From Candidatus Tepidiaquacellales bacterium OLB4/UTCHB1 (lineage in GTDB: Bacteria > Bacteroidota > Ignavibacteria > Tepidaquicellales > Tepidaquicellaceae), in the NCBI GenBank assembly GCA_002050165.1, contig MWSW01000010.1, positions 155,198 through 219,197 on the forward strand: a stretch of DNA of 64,000 nucleotides. The letters run 5' to 3'. This document shows positions 46,267-55,748 of this stretch, one piece after another (the stretch's first letter is position 1; each line of letters begins with the position of its first letter). Both the position numbers and the translations under genes were made by a program. The notes under the pieces were generated by a model that ran no database searches, was not told the origin of the DNA, and saw only the letters and a list, made by a program, of their open reading frames with translations.

Positions 46267-49200
46267 TTCAAGACCTCCACTTTTTTCAATGATGTATATA
46301 AAATGATTTTGGTATTGACGTCCGTCCCGAAAATCTGTGCAATGTGATTAGCGTAGTCTGTTAGTTGTTTAAAGTGTGACTCGTGTTCTGAACCTGTTTT
46401 GAAATCAATGACACTGATTTCATCATTAAGTTTCAGAACCCTGTCTGGACGCAATATTTTACCGGTTGGAGTAATTATTTCTTTTTCATTTATGACTTGA
46501 GCGCCTTTTGGAAATACCTTTTCAATACCAGGGATCAAAAAAATCTCTTCAAGATATTCGCGCAAATATTCAAAATTGTCATTCGAAATTTTGCCGGCAT
46601 TCAAAAAGGAGGTTAAAGCATTTTCAACGTCACCTTTATCGTTAATCATTGATAGAAGTTCGTGTATTAAGTTTCCATACAATCGTTTATCGGATTTGAC
46701 ATCTGTTGCAGTACTGTAAAGTGTTTTAATCTTTAATTTTGATTGCCAATTTGCTTTGTTAAGGTTTTCAGCTTTTATGTTCTTGCGGGGTGAACTATCT
46801 TCAGTGTTGACCTGATAATTTTTTAGTTCACTGGATTCGTACTGAAAATTTTTGTCAAGTTTATATTTGTTTTTTTCAGTAAGCAGTATCCTGATTAAAT
46901 CAATTGCATTTTTAATTTCTTCCGGCTGACTATTCTTATCGAAGAAATTTTTATCATAATTCCCGTATATAAAAAGAGCATGTTCAGGCCTTGTAAACGA
47001 TACATATGTAAGGTTTACCCGGTCAAGATACTGCGACGCTATTTCTTTATTATATGAATTTTTGAACAAAGAACCTTCGACTTTTTTAACAGGCTTTATC
47101 GGAAACTTCCCGAACCCGGTAAATTGTTCTTCACCAGAATCCACCTCAAGCCAAACGTAATTATCATTATTGAAACCTAATTTCCAATTGGTGTAAGGAA
47201 TCATCACTATCTCTCGTTCCAGGCCTTTCGATGAATGAATTGTCATGATTTCAATTGAATCAGAATCTGAGTCGTGAGCAATTGATATTTTGTTTGAATT
47301 TTCATCCCACCATTCGATGAAAGATTCGAGGTTTTTTTCATCGTCAACAGAAAATTTAAATACTGTGTCGAGAAATTTTATTGCGTAGTTATCGAACTTA
47401 ATAGATTCATTATAAAAGCGAAGCAAATGTTCTGTCAGTTCAAAAACCGGTAGATTCGAGAGATATCCGATATTAGGTTTTAGTCGTGAATATAGATAAT
47501 CATGGGCAATATCTTTTAGTGATTGTTTTTTTAAAAGAACATTAATGTCTTTATCTTCACATTTACAAATAAATTGTAATACCTGAAACAGAGCTATCGT
47601 ATCGTTCCGGTCTTTAAGGAATCGCATTAACGCGACAATAAACCGGACTGATTCGGAAGTTGTGATAAGACTTGAAGACGGTGAAATAACCTTAAAATTA
47701 TTTTCTGATAGAAACGAGGCAAGCTCAGCGCACTGCGAATTTTTTTCTACGAGAATTAAAATATTATTTGGTTTGTAGCCGACATCAAAAATTCTTCTTA
47801 TGTCATAAAGAAGTTCATCATGCAGAGCGTTGTTTGATTGATTTAAATTGTCCGAGCTTGTGGACTTTCCAAAGAACTTTATTTTGACGTATCCGCCTTC
47901 GTTATCTTTTGTATTTTTAAACTCATGGTTATCGTATGCGTCCGGAATTTTTTCTAACTCAGGTTTTTCGTGTTGAGGCTGATTCTGAGCGTGAACTCTA
48001 ATTGCCTCAAACAATGTATTGTTGAAGTCAACAATTTCCCTTAAACTGCGCCTGCTCTCTTTAAGCGTTACATTTGTAACATCTTTAAACTTATCTCCAA
48101 TATGAATGAATTGATCAGGAAATGCATCTCTGAATTTATAAATTGACTGTTTCACGTCACCGACAATTACAACCTGTCCGTCTTCAGCAATGGAGTTTTT
48201 CAGTAACGGCATTAGGTTCAACCATTGTAATTCTGATGTATCCTGAGCTTCATCAATCAAAAAATATTTGTACCTGTTTCCTGAAATCTCGTAAATGAAT
48301 GGTGCATCGTTCATCTCTGTCAATGGTTTTAGTAAACGGTAAACATCTGAAATCAGTACGATATTGTTTACATCACGATATTCTATTAGGGTTTCAATTA
48401 TGTAATCGAGAATAACGTAAAGATTGAAATCAGTCAGTAATATTTTCGATGTGTTATATTTTGAAATATTTTGATTGTAATATTCCAATAACTCTTTTAT
48501 GTTTTCGCCGGTTTTCCCATTAAATGCCTCAATCATGGCTAGGTTTGGTTTAACTTTAATAGAAACCCATGATTCTACATTTTCGGAGTATTGTTTTAAT
48601 TTTTTCACATTGTCAACTTCAACATCGCCACCATCTTTACTCAAATCCGATAGGTATTTCATCAGACTGGTTTTGCTTTGCCCTTTAAAATCATCCACCG
48701 ATAATCCACGAGTTACTAAATCTGTGTGTGCATCTTTCGCCAGTGTACTAATTCTCTTTTCAAATTTATTAATAAAGTTTTTAATATTTTCTTTGTAGAA
48801 ATTCCGGATTTCATTTTTGTTATTCGTATGCCTATTGGTTTTATAAAACTCATCCAGAAAAATTAGATTTGCTAATTCCAATAATCTCCTGTCAAAATTC
48901 CAACTGTTTCCACTCTCAACCTTATTATTTACAAATTCCATTAGCATTTCTGTTAAAAAATCATTTTCGTGTATTCCGTTAAAAGTTTGTGGAATAATCT
49001 CACGCAATACTTTGTCATGATTGAGTTCAAGTTCGAAGCCGGGTTTCAGTTTGAGTTCCTTTGTGAAGGATTTCAAAATATTTATGAAAAACTCATCTAT
49101 AGTTGACACTGAAAAGTTTGAATAATTGTGTAAGATTTTATTGAGCAGTAAAGTAGCCCTTTCACTTATCCGGTCTATCTTAATTTCCTTTTCGATTGCT

Positions 49201-49418
49201 TCGCGAATATTTTTTGCGGCAGGAGAATCCATTGAAATATTGTGTAGGTCTTCAATAATTCTACTTTTCATTTCTTCCGCTGCTTTATTGGTAAACGTTA
49301 TGCACAATATCTTTTCGAATGGATATGGTTCTTGAAGTGCAATTTTCAGATATTCCTTTACGAGGTTAAAAGTCTTGCCGGTCCCGGCTGAAGCTTTGTA
49401 AACTTTAACGTTGCTCAA
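46263..49418 (-). CDS. addA: AddA-like UvrD-family helicase-nuclease
   Basis: 1051 residues. SF1 helicase with Walker A 'ASAGTGKT' (9-16), motif Ia 'ITFTNKAAEEMKSRI', motif II 'FLIDEAQDTS' (Asp389-Glu390), 'VGDVKQSIYKFRDA', 'IEIMTIHSSKGLE' and 'YVSFTRPEHALFIYG'. A C-terminal nuclease follows: 'RPDRVLKL' and 'SVIDFKTGSEHE' carry the PD-(D/E)XK residues. It is the first gene of a three-gene coupled operon addA-addB-DCC. It would load a recombinase after resecting broken DNA ends; recA is not in the window. Confidence 0.92.
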   Translation of the reverse strand: MSNVKVYKASAGTGKTFNLVKEYLKIALQEPYPFEKILCITFTNKAAEEMKSRIIEDLHNISMDSPAAKNIREAIEKEIKIDRISERATLLLNKILHNYSNFSVSTIDEFFINILKSFTKELKLKPGFELELNHDKVLREIIPQTFNGIHENDFLTEMLMEFVNNKVESGNSWNFDRRLLELANLIFLDEFYKTNRHTNNKNEIRNFYKENIKNFINKFEKRISTLAKDAHTDLVTRGLSVDDFKGQSKTSLMKYLSDLSKDGGDVEVDNVKKLKQYSENVESWVSIKVKPNLAMIEAFNGKTGENIKELLEYYNQNISKYNTSKILLTDFNLYVILDYIIETLIEYRDVNNIVLISDVYRLLKPLTEMNDAPFIYEISGNRYKYFLIDEAQDTSELQWLNLMPLLKNSIAEDGQVVIVGDVKQSIYKFRDAFPDQFIHIGDKFKDVTNVTLKESRRSLREIVDFNNTLFEAIRVHAQNQPQHEKPELEKIPDAYDNHEFKNTKDNEGGYVKIKFFGKSTSSDNLNQSNNALHDELLYDIRRIFDVGYKPNNILILVEKNSQCAELASFLSENNFKVISPSSSLITTSESVRFIVALMRFLKDRNDTIALFQVLQFICKCEDKDINVLLKKQSLKDIAHDYLYSRLKPNIGYLSNLPVFELTEHLLRFYNESIKFDNYAIKFLDTVFKFSVDDEKNLESFIEWWDENSNKISIAHDSDSDSIEIMTIHSSKGLEREIVMIPYTNWKLGFNNDNYVWLEVDSGEEQFTGFGKFPIKPVKKVEGSLFKNSYNKEIASQYLDRVNLTYVSFTRPEHALFIYGNYDKNFFDKNSQPEEIKNAIDLIRILLTEKNKYKLDKNFQYESSELKNYQVNTEDSSPRKNIKAENLNKANWQSKLKIKTLYSTATDVKSDKRLYGNLIHELLSMINDKGDVENALTSFLNAGKISNDNFEYLREYLEEIFLIPGIEKVFPKGAQVINEKEIITPTGKILRPDRVLKLNDEISVIDFKTGSEHESHFKQLTDYANHIAQIFGTDVNTKIILYTSLKKVEVLN

Positions 49419-49433
49419 AATTTAACTTAGTTT

Positions 49434-49461
49434 TTGGTAAAATATAAAATCTTTATCTTTA
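49434..49461 (+). promoter_or_regulatory. Candidate promoter of the DUF481-like gene
   Basis: TTG (49434-49436), 17 bases, TATCTTTA (49454-49461), one mismatch from TAnnTTTG. It lies 31 bases before the preferred ATG at 49493. Confidence 0.35.
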
Positions 49462-49492
49462 TTTATTGTTAAAAAACCGATTACTCAAAACC

Positions 49493-50251
49493 ATGAAAAT
49501 TATATTCACTGTACTTTTTTTAGTTAATGTATCAACAATCTTTCCGCAGGTAAACATTGAATCTCTGAGAAAGGAGCTTGGGCATCAAGGGTTCAGCGGG
49601 TCATTAGATTTGGGGATCTCAATTCGTACCGGCAGTGTAAATGTTCAGGAAATAAGCGCAAAAACGCATATTAATTTTTCTCAACCGAAATTTTATTTAT
49701 TGTTAATCGGTGAAGGGAATCTCGGATGGCAGGGTGGCAAGCGATTTTCAAATTCGGGGTTAGCTCACCTGAGGTTCGTTCACCGTTTGAGAACGGATGT
49801 TCAACCGGAAATTTTTGTTCAGACGAACTATAATTCTCAGCGCAAACTTCTCGAAAGATATTTAGCCGGTGTGGGAATAAGAATTAACGCGATTAATACC
49901 GAATCGCAATTGTTCTCAATCGGTTTATCGGGGATGTATGAATTTGAAAAGTTAAAGGAATTAAATTTCTATGAAGAAAACATAACATACAGTAACTGGC
50001 GGTGGAGCTCTTATATTAATTATGGATTGAATATTTCGGAGGGAGTTAAACTCTCTAACATTTCATACTATCAACCAATGTTCGATGACTTTTCTGATTT
50101 TAGGCTCTTGAACAATACGCAATTTTCGTTTAAGTTTATTGAACCCTTAAGATTCAATTTTACCTTTAGTCTGCTGTATGATGATGATCCGCCGAGCGGT
50201 GTGCCGGTTCTTGATACGCGGACTAGATTTGGTTTTGGATTAAGTTTTTAA
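49493..50251 (+). CDS. Secreted DUF481-like outer-membrane protein
   Basis: 252 residues from ATG 49493, which begins a signal peptide ('MKIIFTVLFLVNVSTIFPQ'); the earlier TTG at 49466 adds nine residues without purpose and lies next to the promoter. The strands 'GFSGSLDLGISIRTGS', 'RFVHRLRTDVQPEIFVQTNYN' and 'ERYLAGVGIRINAI' follow the DUF481 (YdiY-like) pattern of a small outer-membrane barrel, and the protein ends with Phe ('TRFGFGLSF'). The next gene starts on the base after the stop. Confidence 0.78.
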   Translation: MKIIFTVLFLVNVSTIFPQVNIESLRKELGHQGFSGSLDLGISIRTGSVNVQEISAKTHINFSQPKFYLLLIGEGNLGWQGGKRFSNSGLAHLRFVHRLRTDVQPEIFVQTNYNSQRKLLERYLAGVGIRINAINTESQLFSIGLSGMYEFEKLKELNFYEENITYSNWRWSSYINYGLNISEGVKLSNISYYQPMFDDFSDFRLLNNTQFSFKFIEPLRFNFTFSLLYDDDPPSGVPVLDTRTRFGFGLSF

Positions 50252-50923
50252 ATGATAGCTGTTATAGGTGACATCCATGGTTGTTATCTGACGCTTCGGG
50301 ATTTGTACACGAAGTTGTCCGAGATCACTAATGAAATCTATACTGTTGGTGATTTGGTTGACCGAGGGAATTACTCCAAGGAAGTAATCCAGTTTTGTAT
50401 TGACTACAACATTAAGCCAGTACTCGGCAATCACGATGACCTCTTTACGCGTGCGATTGGTTTAAAACCATTTAACGGAAATAGCAGAGAGTATTGGATC
50501 AGAAACCACGTTTTAAACGGTGGTGAGAAAACATATCAATCTTACAATCCCGGATTTTCAACACAAAACTTAGATTCAGTTGCTGAAGCAGTAAAGTTAT
50601 TGGGACACGATAAATTTTTGCTCTCTATGCCGTTGCAATATGAAATCACAAATCTTGTCATAACACACGCCGGAATCTCCAGGTTCAGCAATGAAACTCT
50701 GTGGCATCGCGAGAAATTGGAGAAATTAAAAAAACTTCAGGTGATTGGTCATACCCCTCACCAGCGTTATATTTACAAGTCCGGATGGTTCGTTAATGTT
50801 GATACCGGATGTGTTTTTGGTGGAAAATTAACAGCCGCGATAATTGATGAAGTAAAAGGAACTGCCCTGAATTTCGTACAAGTCAAATTCCGGAAAGAGG
50901 ACACAGAGAATGTTATCTGGTAA
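50252..50923 (+). CDS. PPP-family serine/threonine phosphatase (PrpA/ApaH-like)
   Basis: 223-residue metallophosphoesterase. The PPP motifs are 'GDIHGCY' (GDxHG), 'VGDLVDRGNYS' (GDxVDRG), 'VLGNHDDLF' (GNHD/E), 'VITHAGIS' and 'VIGHTPHQRY'. A dinuclear metal site is complete. Bacterial members include PrpA/PphA protein phosphatases and diadenosine tetraphosphatases. It abuts the DUF481-like gene without a gap, and its RNA may run towards the tRNA-Ala; an inverted repeat TTAACCC/GGGTTAA (50952-50980) follows but lacks a T run. Confidence 0.88.
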   Translation: MIAVIGDIHGCYLTLRDLYTKLSEITNEIYTVGDLVDRGNYSKEVIQFCIDYNIKPVLGNHDDLFTRAIGLKPFNGNSREYWIRNHVLNGGEKTYQSYNPGFSTQNLDSVAEAVKLLGHDKFLLSMPLQYEITNLVITHAGISRFSNETLWHREKLEKLKKLQVIGHTPHQRYIYKSGWFVNVDTGCVFGGKLTAAIIDEVKGTALNFVQVKFRKEDTENVIW

Positions 50924-51066
50924 AGTAAGCCAATAAAGGATTTATATCAAATTAACCCTGATTTATCACCGATGGGTTAAACGGATTCTCGTTTTATCTA
51001 AACGGAATTTTTGACTGTATCTTTCATTGAATACCCAACAGGAATTCAGTATGTTACATGGTTTGG

Positions 51067-51139
51067 GGGGTTATAGCTCAGTTGGTAGAGCGTTTCGTTC
51101 GCAACGAAAAGGTCGGCGGTTCGATCCCGCCTAGCTCCA
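51067..51139 (+). tRNA. tRNA-Ala, anticodon CGC
   Basis: 73-nt cloverleaf without encoded CCA. The acceptor stem is GGGGTTA/TAGCTCC with the G3-U70 pair that identifies alanine tRNAs. D stem GCTC/GAGC; anticodon stem TTTCG/CGAAA with loop TTCGCAA (anticodon CGC, codon GCG); T stem GGCGG/CCGCC with loop TTCGATC; discriminator A. It lies 33 bases before gyrA. A possible -7 element TATCTTTC is at 51018-51025. Confidence 0.95.
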
Positions 51140-51172
51140 CATAAGCGGCTTAATATTTAAAGTTCTTTATTA

Positions 51173-53641
51173 ATGGCAAATGAAAAAATAATTCCAATCA
51201 ATATAGAGGATGAAATGAAGTCCTCATATATTGATTACTCCATGTCAGTTATTGTGTCCCGTGCGCTGCCCGATGTCCGCGACGGTCTGAAACCTGTTCA
51301 TCGTAGAGTTTTATTCGGAATGAATGAACTCGGATTAGCTCCTAACCGCCCTTACAAAAAATCCGCAAGAATAGTCGGTGAAGTTCTCGGTAAATACCAT
51401 CCTCACGGTGATAAATCCGTTTACGATACTATGGTGAGAATGGTACAGGATTTTTCTCTTCGGTATCCGTTGGTTGATGGTCAGGGTAACTTCGGCTCTG
51501 TTGACGGAGATTCACCTGCAGCTATGAGATACACCGAAGCAAGATTGGCTCGCATTTCCGAGACTTTGTTGAGAGATATTGACAAGAACACAGTTGATTT
51601 CACACCAAATTTCGATGATACATTAAAAGAACCTTCGGTTTTACCCTCAATTCTGCCGAATCTGCTTGTAAACGGTTCCGGTGGTATTGCTGTCGGGATG
51701 GCTACGAATATACCACCACACAATCTTAACGAGATAATCGAAGGAATTACCCATCTTGTAAAACATCCTAACGCTACGATAAAAAAGTTAATGGAGTTTA
51801 TAACTGCTCCTGACTTTCCTACAGGCGCGATGATTTACGGTTACGATCCTGTCATTGAAGCTTATAATACGGGCAGGGGTAGAGTTATACTTCGTGCAAA
51901 AGCTTCAATTGAGACAGAGAAAAACGGACGAATGAGCATTATTGTAACTGAAATTCCTTATCAGGTCAATAAAGCATCGCTCATAGAAAATATTGCGAAC
52001 CTCGTTCGCGAGAAAAAAATAGACGATATAGCTTCAATTAATGATGAAAGCGACAGGGACGGTATGCGCATTGTTGTAGGATTGAAGCGCGATGCTAATG
52101 CTCACGTTGTTTTGAACAATTTGTTCAAACATACACAAATGCAGACTACCTTCGGGATAATAATGCTTGCTCTCGTTGACGGAGTGCCCAAAGTGCTCAA
52201 CCTGAAGGAAATGCTTGAACACTTTATCAACCACAGACTTGATGTTATAGTACGCAGGACTAAATTTGAGCTTGATGAAGCGGAGAAGCGGGCGCACATA
52301 CTCGAAGGATACATTATTGCGCTTGACAATATTGATGAAGTCATCAAGTTAATTAAGAAATCAAAAGATACACCGACAGCCCGCACAGGGTTAATGAAGA
52401 AATTCAAATTATCCGAAATTCAGGCACAGGCAATACTTGATATGCGCCTGCAACGGTTAACCGGACTCGAGCGTAAGAAAATTGAAGATGAATATAAAGA
52501 CCTTCTCAAAACAATTGAAAAACTTCATCAGATTCTTAACAGTGAAAATCTCCAACGCGATATTATTTGTGCCGAACTAAAAGCAGTTAAAGAAAAATTC
52601 GGTGATGAACGAAAGACACAAATAATTTTCGATGCTAAGAAAATGTCTGACGAAGATATGTTGAAAAGTTTGATAAAAGAAGAAGATGTAGTAATAACGA
52701 TTTCGAACAAAGGGTTCATTAAACGAATTCCGGTTTCATCATATAAATCTCAGGGGCGAGGTGGAAAAGGTATTACCGCTGCAAGTACAGGGAAAAGTGA
52801 TGATGACTTTATTGAGCACATGTTCATTGGCTCTACTCATCAATATATAATGTTCTTTACTGACAAGGGTAAGTGTTATTGGTTAAAGGTTTACGATATA
52901 CCCGAAGGTAGCAGAACATCGCGCGGCAAATCAATTCTCAATCTGATTGAAAAAGAACATGATGAGAAGGTAAGCGCCTTTGTAATTGTTAAAGATTTTA
53001 GCGATGAACTTTTCGTTACAATGGTAACAAGGATGGGAACAATTAAGAAAACCAAGCTTGAGGCATATTCAAATATTCGTCGTAACGGAATAAATGCAAT
53101 TACCCTTGCAAATAAAGATGAACTAGTGGATGTTAAGTTAACAAATGGTAAGCAGGAAATATTAATTGGAACTCACGAAGGACAGGCAATAAGGTTTAAT
53201 GAGTCACTGGTTAGGGATATGGGTAGAACGGCGACCGGTGTTAAAGGTGTAAGGCTCGGAAAGAACGATTTCGTAATTGGTATGGTGGCAGTCATTAGAC
53301 CAAGTGCAACTATATTAGTTGTAACAGAAAACGGATACGGTAAACGAAGCGATTTGGGGGATTACCGAATAACCAATCGTGGCGGAAAGGGAGTTATTAC
53401 AGTAAAGACTAATGAAAAGGTTGGAAAATTAATTTCGATTAAAGAAGTAACCGATTCTGATGATTTAATGATTATTACCTCAAAAGGAATCTTGATCAGA
53501 CAAAAGGTGAAAGATATCAGAGTCATGGGTCGCGGAGCGCAAGGGGTCAAACTTATTCGCCTTGGACAGGACGACAGCATTTCAGCTGTTGCGAGGATTG
53601 CCGAAAGCGAAAAAGATGAAAATAAAGATACGCTCTTTTAG
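51173..53641 (+). CDS. gyrA: DNA gyrase subunit A
   Basis: Type II topoisomerase subunit that cuts and rejoins DNA. 822 residues. Catalytic Tyr120 in '[10 protein letters not shown]'; '[13 protein letters not shown]' is the quinolone-determining region, with Lys81 where E. coli has Ser83. A GyrA box of the form 'QGRGGKG' at about residue 523 favours gyrase over topoisomerase IV, with six C-terminal beta-pinwheel blades following ('TSRGKSI', '[10 protein letters not shown]', 'NRGGKGVI', '[11 protein letters not shown]'). ltaE starts 7 bases downstream. Confidence 0.96.
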   Translation: MANEKIIPINIEDEMKSSYIDYSMSVIVSRALPDVRDGLKPVHRRVLFGMNELGLAPNRPYKKSARIVGEVLGKYHPHGDKSVYDTMVRMVQDFSLRYPLVDGQGNFGSVDGDSPAAMRYTEARLARISETLLRDIDKNTVDFTPNFDDTLKEPSVLPSILPNLLVNGSGGIAVGMATNIPPHNLNEIIEGITHLVKHPNATIKKLMEFITAPDFPTGAMIYGYDPVIEAYNTGRGRVILRAKASIETEKNGRMSIIVTEIPYQVNKASLIENIANLVREKKIDDIASINDESDRDGMRIVVGLKRDANAHVVLNNLFKHTQMQTTFGIIMLALVDGVPKVLNLKEMLEHFINHRLDVIVRRTKFELDEAEKRAHILEGYIIALDNIDEVIKLIKKSKDTPTARTGLMKKFKLSEIQAQAILDMRLQRLTGLERKKIEDEYKDLLKTIEKLHQILNSENLQRDIICAELKAVKEKFGDERKTQIIFDAKKMSDEDMLKSLIKEEDVVITISNKGFIKRIPVSSYKSQGRGGKGITAASTGKSDDDFIEHMFIGSTHQYIMFFTDKGKCYWLKVYDIPEGSRTSRGKSILNLIEKEHDEKVSAFVIVKDFSDELFVTMVTRMGTIKKTKLEAYSNIRRNGINAITLANKDELVDVKLTNGKQEILIGTHEGQAIRFNESLVRDMGRTATGVKGVRLGKNDFVIGMVAVIRPSATILVVTENGYGKRSDLGDYRITNRGGKGVITVKTNEKVGKLISIKEVTDSDDLMIITSKGILIRQKVKDIRVMGRGAQGVKLIRLGQDDSISAVARIAESEKDENKDTLF

Positions 53642-53648
53642 TTAAAAG

Positions 53649-54677
53649 ATGGTTGATTTACGTTCCGATACCGTTTCTTTGCCTACGCCGGAAATGGCGG
53701 AAGCTATTATGGCGGTCATCCCGCATGGACTTGGAGACGATGTTTACGGCGAAGATCCGACGGTTTTAAAGCTCCAGCAGAAATGTTGCAATCTGACAGG
53801 GAAAGAAGCTGCATTGTTTGTAACTAGCGGTTGCATGGCAAATCAACTCGCAATAAAATCTCATTCAGTTCCCGGTAACGAAGTAATTGTTGAATCCGAA
53901 TCTCACATTCTACACTATGAAACCGCAGCTCCTTCAATAATCTCCGGTGTGCAATTAATGCCGGTAAACGGTTCGAACGGCGAACCGGATTTATCAGAGC
54001 TCGAAAGAAAAATACGACCTAAGGAATATTATTATCCGCAGACTTCTCTCGTCTGTTTAGAGAATACACACAACCGGTCAGGGGGGGCCATAATTTCAAT
54101 CACACATATCGAAAAATTGCGAAAGCTTTGTAATGATTATTCAATAAAGATGCACCTTGATGGAGCAAGGATATTCAATGCAATAGCTGAAACCGGTATT
54201 GATCTAAAAAAATACTCATCTTATTTCGACTCAATATCGTTTTGTTTCTCGAAGGGGCTCGGCGCTCCGGTAGGGTCTGTATTATGCGGAAATACGGCTT
54301 TCATTGCAACGGCACGAAAATGGCGGAAAATTCTCGGAGGTGGAATGAGGCAATCCGGCATCCTTGCAGCAGCAGCAATTTATGCAGTTGATAACAACAT
54401 CACACGCTTGAAAGACGATAACCTGCGTGCAAAGCATTTCGCAAATGGATTATTGGAATTGTCCGGTATGATCGTTAAAGAACCTCAGACAAATATCGTG
54501 TTATTTAAATCCGAAAAATTTGAGAATTCGGATTTAATCCAAAGATGTAAAAGTCATGGGATTCTGATTTCTTCCGGCGGGAATGATAACATCAGAGCGG
54601 TATTTCACCTCGGTATAAACGATGATGACCTTTCGTTTGCGCTTTCTGTTTTTAAGAAAATCTGCTTAAATAATTGA
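53649..54677 (+). CDS. ltaE: Low-specificity L-threonine aldolase
   Basis: PLP enzyme that splits threonine and allo-threonine to glycine and acetaldehyde. 342 residues. 'DLRSDTVSLPTPEMAEAI' at the N-terminus, 'GDDVYGEDPTV', 'HLDGARIFNA' (PLP-binding Asp) and 'FCFSKGLGAPVGSVLCG' (Schiff-base Lys at about 199) are canonical. It follows gyrA by 7 bases, so probably one transcript. The 3' end overlaps the convergent serC by 12 bases, a neighbour that also acts on serine/glycine carbon. Confidence 0.94.
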   Translation: MVDLRSDTVSLPTPEMAEAIMAVIPHGLGDDVYGEDPTVLKLQQKCCNLTGKEAALFVTSGCMANQLAIKSHSVPGNEVIVESESHILHYETAAPSIISGVQLMPVNGSNGEPDLSELERKIRPKEYYYPQTSLVCLENTHNRSGGAIISITHIEKLRKLCNDYSIKMHLDGARIFNAIAETGIDLKKYSSYFDSISFCFSKGLGAPVGSVLCGNTAFIATARKWRKILGGGMRQSGILAAAAIYAVDNNITRLKDDNLRAKHFANGLLELSGMIVKEPQTNIVLFKSEKFENSDLIQRCKSHGILISSGGNDNIRAVFHLGINDDDLSFALSVFKKICLNN

Positions 54678-55748
54678 AAGTTCCGGGAGGTGCTTGCATA
54701 ACTTCTGTATATCTTCAAATGTTTGAACGGGAAAATTCGCTATCCGGATTTGATTGTTGCTGAAACTTTTATATCCCTGGCTAACGATTAAATTGTAATC
54801 AGCAAGATGGTTTATTACAACTGAACTGTCAATTTTGCAACCCGCAGAAATTGTTGTTACGGATTTATATTTATCCTCCTGCACAAAGCTGTAAACATCC
54901 GGACTTTTAGAAATTGCATCATATATCATTTCAGCTTTTTGCTTGGTTTCGGTGCGAATCTTTTCAATTCCCGTATTGAGAAATGATTCGCAAACTTTAC
55001 CAAGCAGGAAAATCCCAACAGTGTTCGGGGTTATAGTCGTTTCCGATTTTTTCGCGTTTTTATCTAATTCCGTTATACTGTTATATGAACCTGTTGATAA
55101 AGATTTACCGTTAAGATACGATGCGCGATTAATTACATCTTCTGATACAATCATAACACCGAGCCCGGGTGGGAGTCCGAACCCTTTTTGAACGGAGAAA
55201 AAGACGGCATCAGTTTTGGAATAGTCAAATTTTGAATACGGTAATCCGGTTACAGAATCAATTAGCAAAAGTTTATCAGGATATTTTTCTTTCAGACTAC
55301 AAACGCTTTCGGGATTTAACATTACACCGGTACTAGTTTCGTTTTGAGTTAAACATATTACTTCGACATCGTTATCAATTTGAACATTACAAGGTTCAAA
55401 CCCTTCACCGAACTCCACATGATTTGCGATAGGAAATTTCCCTAACGATTTACTTATATTATAAAATCTTTCCGCAAAGCATCCGTTTACAAAATGGTAC
55501 GATTTGTTCTCTACTGTTCCCTGCAATAGCCTTTCCATACATTCAGTTGCGGAACTTAAAAAGAAGATCCTCCTATCTGCAGGTATTGACAACAAATTCC
55601 GCAGGCTATCGCAAGTTGAATCATAAATTTCCCTAAATCCGGCGCTCCTGTGTGACAAAGAAAAAATGCCATTATTAATAGCATTAACGAATTCCTGCTT
55701 TACAATTGGATGAATCTGCGTAGGCCCGACCGTTAAATATCTTTTCAT
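54666..55748 (-). CDS. serC: Class V aminotransferase, phosphoserine aminotransferase by context
   Basis: 360-residue PLP aminotransferase. The N-terminal 'VGPTQIHPIVKQEF' and 'LSHRSAGFREIYDST' plus 'FSVQKGFGLPPGLGVM' with Lys188 belong to the class V group that includes SerC of the archaeal/Methanosarcina type and alanine-glyoxylate transaminase. Its start overlaps by one base (TAATG) the stop of a SerB-SerA fusion gene, so the step between the two fused activities is the obvious role. Specificity is inferred from context rather than sequence. Confidence 0.85.
   Translation of the reverse strand: MKRYLTVGPTQIHPIVKQEFVNAINNGIFSLSHRSAGFREIYDSTCDSLRNLLSIPADRRIFFLSSATECMERLLQGTVENKSYHFVNGCFAERFYNISKSLGKFPIANHVEFGEGFEPCNVQIDNDVEVICLTQNETSTGVMLNPESVCSLKEKYPDKLLLIDSVTGLPYSKFDYSKTDAVFFSVQKGFGLPPGLGVMIVSEDVINRASYLNGKSLSTGSYNSITELDKNAKKSETTITPNTVGIFLLGKVCESFLNTGIEKIRTETKQKAEMIYDAISKSPDVYSFVQEDKYKSVTTISAGCKIDSSVVINHLADYNLIVSQGYKSFSNNQIRIANFPVQTFEDIQKLCKHLPELSII

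Noticed and set aside
50952..50980. Inverted repeat TTAACCC/GGGTTAA as a terminator
   Set aside because: No T run follows on either strand and the loop is long; it may be chance.
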